Assembly (NCBI GenBank): GCA_037442025.1
Contig: JBBIRB010000007.1
Coordinates: 1-64,000 of the forward strand
Source of the DNA: UBA2287 sp037442025
GTDB taxonomy: Bacteria > Bacteroidota > Bacteroidia > Bacteroidales > Tenuifilaceae
Length of the DNA: 64,000 nt
Direction of reading: 5' to 3'
Under the pieces are notes generated by a model that worked only from the letters and a program-made list of their open reading frames with translations, was not told the DNA's origin and did no database searches. Each line of letters starts with the position of its first letter. Positions within the stretch are counted from its first letter, which is position 1. A program made the translations under genes and the position numbers. Below are positions 16,222-25,267 of the stretch, piece by piece.

Positions 16222-19125
16222 TTAAATCTGTGTTTTTTCGTTCTTATCAACGGGCTGCGGAATAGCAAAAACGAGTGCTCTAACTCTCGTTCTAAGCTCA
16301 CTCGAAAAAACAAGTTCTGGAGCATTAACAATTGTATCGCTATTTTCAATTTCCACAGCACCGGTAAGAACCAATACAATATTGGTGTCGAGGCGAATTT
16401 TTTCGCCTGGAACAAGGTACATGAGACGTCCGGTATTAATCCAATTGCGCAACTTCTTCAACCGCCAAGAGTTCCAGGGTTCATGTTTAGGAAGAAGCCT
16501 TTCGGCCAAATCGACTGCTGCCAACTGCCACAAGAAATCCATTATAGCCATGCGTTTCCAAAGGCTCTTTCGAATGGATGAATAGCTGAGTTTAAACGCA
16601 GTTACAGGCGAGTCGGAAGTTACACTTGCCCACCTATTGCATTGGGTTAGTGTATCGAAAGCTCCCACAATTGAGCCCGGCTCAATCATGGTTTTCAGTT
16701 TAGTTCCCCTTTCAAAACGGGCCGAACCACGCAAAATCATATATAAGCTATCGCTATCCTGCCCCTCAACAGCAATACGCGAGTCGACAGGGAAAACCTT
16801 TTCTTGGAGTAAACCCGAAAAATACTCCAGTTCCTCGGCCGATAGAATTGATGCAGCAGGTATTGACTGTAAAAACCGGAGAGTTTCAGTTGCCTGATAT
16901 TTTGGAGGCGAATCGATAATATTTTTCATGTACCCCTGAATTTGCAGTTCGAGCCCCTGAGCGTCGGTATGTTCCATGCGTCCTTGGCGTTCGAGTCGTT
17001 GTATGTAGCCCACCTGGTGGTTTAGAATTGAACGGGAAGCATTTTGAGTTTCGATTGCGTGATAAACTTCGGGATAGGTTTCCTTCAGATTTCTGAGGAA
17101 AGTTAAACCCATAATTTTATTCTCGTTAATTTCATCCTCAAGGCCAGATATTACTTCAACATTTGCTTCATTGTCGTCGTTTGAGGCCGAAATGCCAATT
17201 ATAATACTCGAAAGGCTTTTTAAGTTCTCCTCATTGGCTACAACAAAACCTCGGGCACAATCGTAGCTGAACGCCAGTCGGCGATAGAAGGCTCTATTCC
17301 AAAAACCTCCAAGAATGGGAAGGGTTTGTAGCTTTGAAAGAATTTTTGGGGTTTTCCATAGGTTTTCGAGGTCTTTTCTGTTGGCCAACGATGTTTTTCC
17401 ACTAAAATCGAGAAGTCTATCTATCTCATCGGAAAGATTATGAACAGCATTTTCGCTCAGCAGTCCCTCTCCAAATTGGCGCCAGTAACTCTCCTTCTCT
17501 TTCATCAGCAACCTTTTACGGGTTTCGTAAAGGGTTTCATTCAGAGTATCTGTTTTGGTTCCAACCTGAACTTCCTGTGCTTGGGGAAGATAAAGTTTAA
17601 CTGAATCCCAATCGGCACCAGACATGAAACGATCCTCTTTCAACTTTTCCATCTCTTTCTCTGAACTTTGCCTAAGGAGCAATAAATTTTGTTTTAAAAG
17701 TTGCTTCCTGGCCTCACCAATTTTATTGAGGCCCAGTTTATCTAAAAAGAATTTTATTGTAGTAGCATTTAGCAAGGAGGTAATAAATACAATACCTGCT
17801 GTATAGGCAAGAATCTGGTCGCGAGCCTCCTGCGGTATGGTGTCCTGAGAAGCTATAATAAGAGCCAGCGCAAGGGCTATGGCACCTCTTAATCCTCCCC
17901 ACCAAAGAATTAAGCTTTCTTTAATTGTAACGCCATATCCAATGCGTTTCATAATTGGATAAAATATTGCAATAACTATTGCTCGCACTATGGTAATTCC
18001 TATATATATCAGTAGAAGAATAATTAAGTCGCGGCCAGAAAATGACGATCGTAAGGCAATAACTACACCAACTATTATGAATATTAGGGTATTAGCAATA
18101 AAAGCTGCCAGTTCCCAGAATTCGTGGAGAAAATGACCAACCTGAGGACTAATACGGGTTTTACCAATGCCTGCCATAGTTATACCAAAGGTAACCACTG
18201 CCAATACCCCCGAAACATGCAGAAAATGTTCAGCTGCAAAAAATGCCAGATAAGCGGCTCCAATAATAACTGTGATCTCGAAAAGCGCATCGTTAAAAAC
18301 CCTTTTCAGCCACACCACTATAATCCAACCAATTATTGCTCCAACAGCCACACCTCCCAAGGCTACTCTAAAGAACTCTACAAAGGCATTCCCACCCCCT
18401 TCAGCACCGGTTACTGCTGCCAAAAAAACCATAAAAAACACAATGGCGGTCCCATCGTTCAGAAGCGATTCTCCTTCGATAAGTGTACCCAATTTTTTGC
18501 TTGCACCAACCTCCTTTAAAATTGAAACAACAGCCACAGGGTCGGTTGCACTTATTAAGGCTCCAAAAAGGAAAGCAATCATCCATGTCCATTGATTTAA
18601 TCCCAATCCAATTGCGCTAAACAGCATCATAAATAATGCTGTTAGAGCTATGGCAACCATAATTCCTGGAACAGCTAGAATAAAGGCGTTGGCAACCGAT
18701 TTTTTGAAAGTATGGACATGCAAAGCGAATGCCGCTTCGAAAATAAGTGTTGGTAAAAAGATGTAGAGAATCAGATGCGGATCAATATTTCCGGCCCATG
18801 CAATTGATTCTCCAAAGTATGCTAAACCGCTGGAAGGACTCAGGTCCCAAAAGGAAGAAAAGAAGCCCAAACGATTGGCCAAACCGAGCAAAAAACCAAT
18901 TACCAGCAGAGTGATGGTATATGGCAATGCCGTTTTACGCAGTAAATAGCGGGTTGCCGTTCCAATGAACAGAGCAGCAATTACAAAAAAAAGTGGTGCC
19001 ATAGTGGTATGGCTATCGTTTCCACCTCCTCCAGCAGCCTCGGAAGACGAATAGAGAAATTGACCAAACGGTTCGCTCTGGAACCATGCGCAAATGCTGA
19101 GAATTAAGTTGGATAACATACCCAT
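16222..19125 (-). CDS. CPA1-family Na+/H+ antiporter with C-terminal cyclic-nucleotide-binding-like domain (SOS1-like)
   Basis: A 967-residue membrane protein. The N-terminal half has about 12 membrane segments with the CPA1 ion-binding motifs: ATDPVAVVS with D195 and EGESLLNDGTA with N223-D224. The second half is cytosolic. It holds a long helical regulatory region, then a cyclic-nucleotide-binding-like fold around residues 770-870 (ILRGSARF, MIEPGSIVGAFD), then a further beta-rich stretch. This order resembles plant SOS1, which expels Na+ and is controlled by its tail. I cannot tell whether the nucleotide pocket is functional; a canonical Arg in the phosphate cassette is not evident. The start could also be the Met at 19119. 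Confidence 0.88.
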   Translation of the reverse strand: MGMLSNLILSICAWFQSEPFGQFLYSSSEAAGGGGNDSHTTMAPLFFVIAALFIGTATRYLLRKTALPYTITLLVIGFLLGLANRLGFFSSFWDLSPSSGLAYFGESIAWAGNIDPHLILYIFLPTLIFEAAFALHVHTFKKSVANAFILAVPGIMVAIALTALFMMLFSAIGLGLNQWTWMIAFLFGALISATDPVAVVSILKEVGASKKLGTLIEGESLLNDGTAIVFFMVFLAAVTGAEGGGNAFVEFFRVALGGVAVGAIIGWIIVVWLKRVFNDALFEITVIIGAAYLAFFAAEHFLHVSGVLAVVTFGITMAGIGKTRISPQVGHFLHEFWELAAFIANTLIFIIVGVVIALRSSFSGRDLIILLLIYIGITIVRAIVIAIFYPIMKRIGYGVTIKESLILWWGGLRGAIALALALIIASQDTIPQEARDQILAYTAGIVFITSLLNATTIKFFLDKLGLNKIGEARKQLLKQNLLLLRQSSEKEMEKLKEDRFMSGADWDSVKLYLPQAQEVQVGTKTDTLNETLYETRKRLLMKEKESYWRQFGEGLLSENAVHNLSDEIDRLLDFSGKTSLANRKDLENLWKTPKILSKLQTLPILGGFWNRAFYRRLAFSYDCARGFVVANEENLKSLSSIIIGISASNDDNEANVEVISGLEDEINENKIMGLTFLRNLKETYPEVYHAIETQNASRSILNHQVGYIQRLERQGRMEHTDAQGLELQIQGYMKNIIDSPPKYQATETLRFLQSIPAASILSAEELEYFSGLLQEKVFPVDSRIAVEGQDSDSLYMILRGSARFERGTKLKTMIEPGSIVGAFDTLTQCNRWASVTSDSPVTAFKLSYSSIRKSLWKRMAIMDFLWQLAAVDLAERLLPKHEPWNSWRLKKLRNWINTGRLMYLVPGEKIRLDTNIVLVLTGAVEIENSDTIVNAPELVFSSELRTRVRALVFAIPQPVDKNEKTQI

Positions 19126-19202
19126 TCGATTTAGGTTGCCAATAGTTTAAGGGAAAAGCAAGATAAATTTAGGAAAAAAGAGATAACAACCTAACAGTTA
19201 AT

Positions 19203-19235
19203 ATAAAAAAGCCGAATTCTTAACGAATTCGGCTT
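19203..19235 (-). terminator. Rho-independent terminator after the secreted hydrolase gene
   Basis: Stem 19209-19219 with 19225-19235 (11 bp). On the minus strand it is followed by a T run. Confidence 0.88.
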
Positions 19236-19255
19236 CGCTTTTTACAATATTTTCA

Positions 19256-20323
19256 CTATCGGTAGGCTGCTCTATTCAGTTCAGCCATATTACGAATGGG
19301 TTTTATTGGCGTTAGGTGCTTGGCAAGAAAAGCATATATTTTTATACGAGCCTCCTTAGCCTTCATGGTATCCATACGGTCGAATGAATGTCCACCCGGT
19401 TCGTTCTGAAAGATTTCGTAGTCGAATTTTTTCCCTTCGGCCTTTAAAGATTTTATAAGATGTTCTACTTCGAGAACGTAAACATCGTCGTCGTTAGTAT
19501 TAGTATGAATTAGGAGTGGAATTTGAAGTTTATGGGCATTCCAAGCGGGTGATCGGCGACGATATTCCTGAATATCCTCTCGAGGAGTTTTTCCAATATG
19601 ATAATCGGCCGAAAATAATTTACGGTACTCATCGGTGCTGTAGCCCATACGAGATATCAGATCCGACACAGGCACACCAGCAAATACGCACTTATAATCC
19701 TTAGGGTAGTCAAAAGCGGCCATAAGAGAAATGAGCCCACCATGGCTCCAACCCATTAAGCCTATCCTATCTCTATCAATAAATTCGTAATTCTCTACCA
19801 TAAAGTTTCGGCTTGCATGGGCATCCTCAATTTCAAGTCCGCCATAATCGATTGCCTCCCAAAAAGCTTTTCCGTAACCTGTACTTCCCCTGTACTCCGG
19901 TGCTGTTATAATGTAACCCTGTGCAAGCAACTCCTTAACAATATGAATGTAATAGGTTGTAAAATCGGCGTGAACACCCCCATGAGGTAATACAATTAGC
20001 GGGTGCTTTTTTGATAGATCGATACCTTTGGGAATGAAAACGTAGGTCCAAAATTTCACTGGATTGTTTGCCCCAACAGCAGTTGGATTTTTCACCTTTG
20101 CAGGCGGAGGGCCATATATATAAACTTTATCAACAAATGCTACATCGGCAAGGCGTTGGAACCAAAGAATATCATCAATCGATTTTTGAAGCTCATCGAG
20201 ACGATGCGACAGGTTAACATTATCCCTTTTCAGAACTGAAATTTCTTCACGCAATTTTTCAACGTCCTGAGCATAAACCAAAAAAGGGATGCAGAATATA
20301 ATTAGAAAAAGAACCTTTTTCAT
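19256..20323 (-). CDS. Secreted alpha/beta hydrolase, prolyl-oligopeptidase (S9) type
   Basis: A 355-residue exported hydrolase. The signal peptide (MKKVLFLIIFCIPFLVYAQ) is followed by a short coiled coil (residues 21-52, heptads of Leu and Val), which is unusual in S9 enzymes and may drive oligomerisation. The catalytic core shows PHGG (oxyanion hole), the nucleophile S193 in GWSHGG, the acid in NTNDDDV (D278-D280) and H312 in GGHSFD. That makes a complete triad for a peptidase or esterase acting outside the cytoplasm. The large beta-propeller of true prolyl oligopeptidases is missing. It is a single-gene unit with its own terminator. Confidence 0.87.
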   Translation of the reverse strand: MKKVLFLIIFCIPFLVYAQDVEKLREEISVLKRDNVNLSHRLDELQKSIDDILWFQRLADVAFVDKVYIYGPPPAKVKNPTAVGANNPVKFWTYVFIPKGIDLSKKHPLIVLPHGGVHADFTTYYIHIVKELLAQGYIITAPEYRGSTGYGKAFWEAIDYGGLEIEDAHASRNFMVENYEFIDRDRIGLMGWSHGGLISLMAAFDYPKDYKCVFAGVPVSDLISRMGYSTDEYRKLFSADYHIGKTPREDIQEYRRRSPAWNAHKLQIPLLIHTNTNDDDVYVLEVEHLIKSLKAEGKKFDYEIFQNEPGGHSFDRMDTMKAKEARIKIYAFLAKHLTPIKPIRNMAELNRAAYR

Positions 20324-20458
20324 ATGAGTCGGTTTTGAGGTTTTAAAAAATTATTGAATGTCCCTAAAGTTACCTCAAATTTCGATTCGCAGGGTCGCAA
20401 TTGGTTTAATTGGCTTTTTTCTTAACATAAAATGTGAAGCATTAGATTAAACTTTTTC

Positions 20459-20466
20459 TATTTTTG
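20459..20466 (+). promoter_or_regulatory. Putative -7 box for the second TlpA-like gene
   Basis: TATTTTTG matches TAnnTTTG and lies 86 bases before ATG 20553. The rest of the 229-base gap 20324-20552 shows no other structure. Confidence 0.35.
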
Positions 20467-20552
20467 TTGAGTTTATTAGTTTTAGCAAATGCATACTCAA
20501 TTAATACCATGGTATGATATTTGAAATTCGACCGACCCAGACACCTACCAAA

Positions 20553-21959
20553 ATGAAAAAAATATTAGCATTCGCCACACTACTCACGCTGGCTTTTACA
20601 GTGAGTTTTGCCCAAAAGGGTTATAGAATTGAAGTTCAAATTGATGGGCTTAGCAATACCCAATTATTGCTTGGGTACCATTTGGGCGACAAAAAATTTG
20701 TAGCCGATACTGCTCAAGTCGATTCCAAAGGAATTGCAGTATTTAAGGGCGATAGCTTACTGAAAGGGGGCATGTATATTGTTATTCTTCCACAGCATTC
20801 CTATTTCGACATTCTTGTTGATAAGAACCAACATTTTAAAATAAGAACTCAGGCCGATAGGCTCCTTGATGAGTTATCATTTGTTGGATCGCCAGATAAT
20901 AGCGCTTTTGTTGCATACCAAAGGTTTATGAACGACAAGCAGAAAGAGATGGCCGAAATACGTACCGAGCTGCAAAAAGCTGATCCCAAAAGCGCAAGGG
21001 AAAAGGAACTGAACGAAAGAATAAATCAACTCGATACGCAGGTTAAAGCAAATTGGGACGATATCGTAAAGAAGTACCCCGGCACACTGCTGGCAGCAAT
21101 TATTAAAGCTATTAAACCCATCGAAATCCCTGAATTTTCAATTCCCGATGGTGCTACCAATCCCGATTCCTTGAAATGGGTTAAGAGTTACGCATACAAT
21201 CAATTGCATTACCTCGATAATATTGACCTTGCTGACGACCGACTGATGCGAACACCATTTGTACAGAGCAAAATCGATTTTTATCTCGAAAAGGTTCTAC
21301 TGCCTATCCCCGACACGGTTATGCTATATGCCGAAAAACTTATAGCGCGCTCGGAGCCAAACAACCAAATGTTTCAGTTTGTTCTTTCGCAACTTCTCAC
21401 CAAGTATCAGGCATCGAACATAATGGGTATGGATGCAGTTTTTGTTCACATTGCTGAAAAATATTACCTCTCAGGTAAAGTAACCTGGTTAAGCGACGAA
21501 ATTATTGGTAAAATTCGGAATCGGGTTAACGAAATTAAACCCAACCTGATTGGTAGTATTGCCCCAAATATAATTGCTAATACCTGGAGCAACGCCACCG
21601 TTAATCTCCATTCCGTTAAAGCTAAAGTTACTATTGTTTATTTTTGGGAACCCGGATGCAGCCATTGTAAAAAGGTTACACCCCTATTAAAGGAAAAGTA
21701 CGACCAGTATAAGCCCAAAGGGCTTGAGGTATTTGCTGTATATACACAAGGCGATCAGGCTGCATGGAAAGAGTATGCCGAAAAAAATAAGTTGAACTGG
21801 ATTAACGTTTGGGATCCTTACCGTTACTCAAACTATCACAAACTATACGATATATACAGCACCCCAATAATTTACGTTCTCGATTCCAATAAAAAGATTG
21901 TTGCAAAGCGTATTGGTCCCGAAGCGTTGGATAGTATTTTAGAGCCTCTGCTAAAGTAA
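20553..21959 (+). CDS. Exported TlpA-like thioredoxin-fold protein with DUF4369-like N-domain
   Basis: A 468-residue periplasmic protein starting at ATG 20553 with a signal peptide (MKKILAFATLLTLAFTVSFAQ). The upstream ATG at 20514 would put 13 extra residues before the signal peptide. The N-terminal beta domain (GYRIEVQIDGLSNTQLLLGYHLG) is of the DUF4369 kind found in Bacteroidota TlpA proteins. A helical middle follows, and then a thioredoxin fold with the active site PGCSHCKK (C369 and C372) and the YSTPIIYVLD segment. The CSHC dipeptide differs from the CRPC of the protein at 5750, so its redox potential and client may differ. Its stop codon is one base from the end of the convergent ABC ATPase gene. 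Confidence 0.87.
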   Translation: MKKILAFATLLTLAFTVSFAQKGYRIEVQIDGLSNTQLLLGYHLGDKKFVADTAQVDSKGIAVFKGDSLLKGGMYIVILPQHSYFDILVDKNQHFKIRTQADRLLDELSFVGSPDNSAFVAYQRFMNDKQKEMAEIRTELQKADPKSAREKELNERINQLDTQVKANWDDIVKKYPGTLLAAIIKAIKPIEIPEFSIPDGATNPDSLKWVKSYAYNQLHYLDNIDLADDRLMRTPFVQSKIDFYLEKVLLPIPDTVMLYAEKLIARSEPNNQMFQFVLSQLLTKYQASNIMGMDAVFVHIAEKYYLSGKVTWLSDEIIGKIRNRVNEIKPNLIGSIAPNIIANTWSNATVNLHSVKAKVTIVYFWEPGCSHCKKVTPLLKEKYDQYKPKGLEVFAVYTQGDQAAWKEYAEKNKLNWINVWDPYRYSNYHKLYDIYSTPIIYVLDSNKKIVAKRIGPEALDSILEPLLK

Positions 21960-21960
21960 A

Positions 21961-22962
21961 CTATTTTACAAGCGCAATAATTTGTGATAGGCTGGTGCAG
22001 GTTTTAATAAATTGGTTTTTATCGTATAGGTTCCAACTATACGCACCATTAACAAACGAACAATTAATCACTTTATCCGATTCTGTCCCCTCATTTACTG
22101 AGTAGCCAATTCGCTCGAGCATTCTTTTGGTCCAATCGAAACATACACCTTCCCCATTTAAACCAATACTCCGACTTAAGAAACGTTTATTTTTAAATAT
22201 TCCGCTAGAATAATCGAAAACAACCTGGCTATCAAAAAGCATACTTTCGAGCTGCCCATTTAAAACAAGATCCTCGGGTATACCCATTGCAAACGAACTG
22301 GCATTCATTAACCAAAAACTATCTACCTCGTTGAGGGCAACCTGCAGGTCGTGGGTTGAGTAGATTATTAACTTCTGCTTACTGTGTGCGAGTTGGGTTA
22401 AAAGCCTAACCATTTCAAACTTATTGGGCAAATCGAGGAATGCTGTGGGCTCATCGAGCAAAATAATTTTTGTATCCTGGGCCAAAGCAAAGGCAATCAT
22501 GGCCCTGTGCCGTTCACCATCGCTTACCGATTCGAGATTGCGATGCACGAGCGGTTCTATCCCTACATCGGTAATTGCCCTATCGACTATTTGCCAATCG
22601 GTGGAATTCAAACTATTTGCCCAACCTGCATATGGGTATCGGCCCATTGATACAAAGTTGCGAACTGAAAGGTTAGGAACAATCACCGATTCGGCAGGAA
22701 CATACGAAACAAGTTGGGCCTTATTGTTTCTTTTCAAATTCCGAATATTCCTTCCGTTTAAAACTACTTCGCCCATTAGGGTTGGTTGCAACCCAGCCAA
22801 GGTACGTAGCAGGGTACTCTTCCCAACCCCATTGCGGCCAATAAGGGCAACCATTTCGCCGGTCTCGGCTGAAATATTCAGGTTTTTGAAAACCGTTCGA
22901 TTCCCCTCGGAGTACCCTATGGAAAGGTTATTTGCAACTAGTATTGGGAGTTTACTACTCAT
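21961..22962 (-). CDS. ABC transporter ATPase of the iron-chelate/cobalamin type
   Basis: A 333-residue ATPase of the FepC/BtuD group. Walker A is GRNGVGKST, the signature is SVSDGE (a variant of LSGGQ, as in many FecE-like proteins), Walker B is IILLDEPTAFLD, and the switch His is in STHDLQ. About 80 residues extend beyond the usual end of the domain (residues 250-333), with the C-terminal half of that extension unlike anything I recognise. It is the third gene of the operon 24008-25135, 22965-23990, 21961-22962, with only two bases between it and the permease gene. Confidence 0.9.
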   Translation of the reverse strand: MSSKLPILVANNLSIGYSEGNRTVFKNLNISAETGEMVALIGRNGVGKSTLLRTLAGLQPTLMGEVVLNGRNIRNLKRNNKAQLVSYVPAESVIVPNLSVRNFVSMGRYPYAGWANSLNSTDWQIVDRAITDVGIEPLVHRNLESVSDGERHRAMIAFALAQDTKIILLDEPTAFLDLPNKFEMVRLLTQLAHSKQKLIIYSTHDLQVALNEVDSFWLMNASSFAMGIPEDLVLNGQLESMLFDSQVVFDYSSGIFKNKRFLSRSIGLNGEGVCFDWTKRMLERIGYSVNEGTESDKVINCSFVNGAYSWNLYDKNQFIKTCTSLSQIIALVK

Positions 22963-22964
22963 TT

Positions 22965-23990
22965 TTAAAAACCTGAAAATTTCCTATTTCTAACTACAAC
23001 ATATACAACCACCGGTACTCCTATTAGGGCAGTAACTGAATTTAGGGGAAGAGTAGTATTCATGCCTGGCAATTGAGCAATGGTTTCGGACAAAAGCATA
23101 ACCAATGAACCCAATAAAACCGATGCAGGTAACAGTACTGCGTGATCGGCATTCCGAAAAATCATTCGTGCAACGTGAGGCATGGCAATGCCAATAAAAC
23201 CAATGGGTCCACAAAAAGCAGTAACACTACCAGCCAGCAAACTGGTTGAAATAAAAATAAGTGTTCGCGAGAAGGTTATACTTACACCAACATTTCGGGC
23301 ATAGGTTTCGCCCAACTGAAGGATGTTAAGTACCCGAACCTGCGAAATTGAAATGGCTATACCGAATAGAGTAGCTGCGGCAAGAATCCATAGTTGGTTT
23401 CCGGTTACAGTCGATAAGCTTCCCATGGTCCACAGCACATAGGATTTAAGCATGGTTTCGGAACTAAAAAATTGCAGAATGCTAATAAGAGCCGAAGCTG
23501 CCGACCCAAACATCATACCCAGAATGAGTATGGTCATAATATCCTTAACTCTCGATGCTACTGCCAATACAACTAATAGAATGGCCATACTACCAATCCA
23601 TGCAGCTATACTTATCGAAAGATTGGATGCCCAATCGGACTGGAAACTTACACCAACAAATGAAAAACCTAAAACCAGCAATGCAACCCCCAGACCGGCT
23701 CCCGAGCTAATTCCCAAAACATATGGGCCTGCTAAAGGATTTCGGAAAATGGTTTGCATTTGCAACCCCGAAACCGACAGGGACGCTCCGGCCAAAATGG
23801 CTACAATTGCCTTTGGCAAACGATAGTCGATAATAATAGTTCGCCAAACTTCATTATCTGAACTACCCAAAAGAATTTTTAATGCACTTAACATGGGAAT
23901 ACTAGCAGATCCCAATAGAAGGTTAAAAACGAATGCAAAAATCAGAAGTACTATCAAGCCTATAAATAAACCCAGTTTTGCAAATTTCAT
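22965..23990 (-). CDS. FecCD-family ABC transporter permease
   Basis: A 341-residue inner-membrane permease of the BtuC/FecCD family. It has about ten membrane segments and the family signatures GASLSVSGLQMQTIFRNPLA, GPYVLGISSGAG and GPIGFIGIAMPHVARMI. The last holds the loop that couples to the ATPase. It carries siderophore-iron, haem or cobalamin across the inner membrane. It sits between the binding-protein gene (17-base gap) and the ATPase gene (two-base gap). Confidence 0.94.
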   Translation of the reverse strand: MKFAKLGLFIGLIVLLIFAFVFNLLLGSASIPMLSALKILLGSSDNEVWRTIIIDYRLPKAIVAILAGASLSVSGLQMQTIFRNPLAGPYVLGISSGAGLGVALLVLGFSFVGVSFQSDWASNLSISIAAWIGSMAILLVVLAVASRVKDIMTILILGMMFGSAASALISILQFFSSETMLKSYVLWTMGSLSTVTGNQLWILAAATLFGIAISISQVRVLNILQLGETYARNVGVSITFSRTLIFISTSLLAGSVTAFCGPIGFIGIAMPHVARMIFRNADHAVLLPASVLLGSLVMLLSETIAQLPGMNTTLPLNSVTALIGVPVVVYVVVRNRKFSGF

Positions 23991-24007
23991 TTCTCTGTTC
24001 CTCCCAA

Positions 24008-25135
24008 TTATTCCATTAACTTATAATAGTGGAAATCTGCCTTGCTTCTTAGTTCGGGGTGAAAAATACCAATTAAATCTTCAAGAATGAGATGAGGATT
24101 AACAACACCCGACTCCCAAAAATCGTTACCTCCATTCACATTCTCGCGCAAATTATTGTTATACAATTGCCTCTTCATAAATACAGGTAACGATTTAATT
24201 TTGGGAAAATCGGTTATTATCTGCTCAATTGTACCGTACGATCCCAAATTGATCCAAACATTGGCATTGGCACCCCTTTCAAATGCAGTTTCGAAACTAA
24301 ATGGGTACGACTGATTTCCTTTTAAGTCGGGAAGCAGGTAGTTACCTCCGGCATCATTAATCAGCTGTACCATATAATTATCGTTGCCCGGAAAGTACCA
24401 TACATCGTTCCACGGAAGGTTTAAAAATACATTGGGCCTTGGTTGCAAATTGGATGCAATACTTCTTAGTGAATTATACGACGAATCGATTCTACTAAAA
24501 ACATCCCTGGCTAATTCCTCCTTGCCAAAAAAGAGCCCAAAAACCTTTAGCCACTCGGCTTTAGCAAGAGGGTTATTCTCAAGATATTCCCCAATTACCA
24601 CCACCGGAATACCTAAATCTTCGATGCGCTTCAGGTAACCCATCGATTCGGAACCAATTCCGTATGCAAAAACCACATCGGGGTTGAGGGTGAGAAGCAA
24701 TTCGTAATTGATCGACTGCTCGTAGCCAACATCTGCAATGCTACCTGCTTGTATCAGCTCTCTAATTTTTGAATTCCAAACATACGAACCACCCGAAACA
24801 CCAACAATGGAACTCTCGCAGTTTAACGATGACATGAATGCCAAATGGGTAGTAGATAGGCACACAGCCCTATGAACTGGAATTTTTATGGATTTTTTTT
24901 TTGTTGCAGCACCTTGATTACTACGTTGAAGCAAACTATATGTAATTGACTCGTTACTGGCACCCTGCCATGGGTTATAAATGGTAAGGTTATAACCATA
25001 TTCGGTAGCTACGTAATTGAAACCAGCGGCATACGAAGCAACCTTTTGGTCGTCATACTGGTTAGGTACCGGCTGTTTGCAACATAATAAAAACCCCGAT
25101 AGGGCTACAAATAAATAAATGAAATACTTTCTCAT
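24008..25135 (-). CDS. Substrate-binding lipoprotein of a metal-chelate ABC transporter (BtuF/FepB fold)
   Basis: A 375-residue lipoprotein; the signal peptide ends at CC near residues 18-19 (SGFLLCCKQ). The body has the BtuF/FepB two-lobe pattern: VHRAVCLSTTHLAFMSSL, IVGVSGG, SIADVGYEQSINYELLLTLNPDVVFAYG, then VVVIGEYLENNPLAKAEWLKVFGLFFGKEELA. It delivers the ligand to the permease encoded next. Whether that ligand is cobalamin or a ferric chelate cannot be decided. No cobalamin riboswitch precedes the gene in the 132-base gap 25136-25267, unlike the locus at 43 kb. Confidence 0.88.
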   Translation of the reverse strand: MRKYFIYLFVALSGFLLCCKQPVPNQYDDQKVASYAAGFNYVATEYGYNLTIYNPWQGASNESITYSLLQRSNQGAATKKKSIKIPVHRAVCLSTTHLAFMSSLNCESSIVGVSGGSYVWNSKIRELIQAGSIADVGYEQSINYELLLTLNPDVVFAYGIGSESMGYLKRIEDLGIPVVVIGEYLENNPLAKAEWLKVFGLFFGKEELARDVFSRIDSSYNSLRSIASNLQPRPNVFLNLPWNDVWYFPGNDNYMVQLINDAGGNYLLPDLKGNQSYPFSFETAFERGANANVWINLGSYGTIEQIITDFPKIKSLPVFMKRQLYNNNLRENVNGGNDFWESGVVNPHLILEDLIGIFHPELRSKADFHYYKLME

Positions 25136-25267
25136 GATTGGCCGAAATTACAAATAACCACAGAGGTTTCAATCTGTTAAACAAAATTTTTAATAATCTG
25201 TAACGAATGTAGATAAGGATGATTGCAGAAATCATTTTTTTATCTATTTTGCAAGTGAACCAAACTA

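Noticed and set aside
25136..25267. Possible cobalamin riboswitch before the ABC transporter operon
   Set aside because: The gap is too short and none of the conserved aptamer boxes is present.
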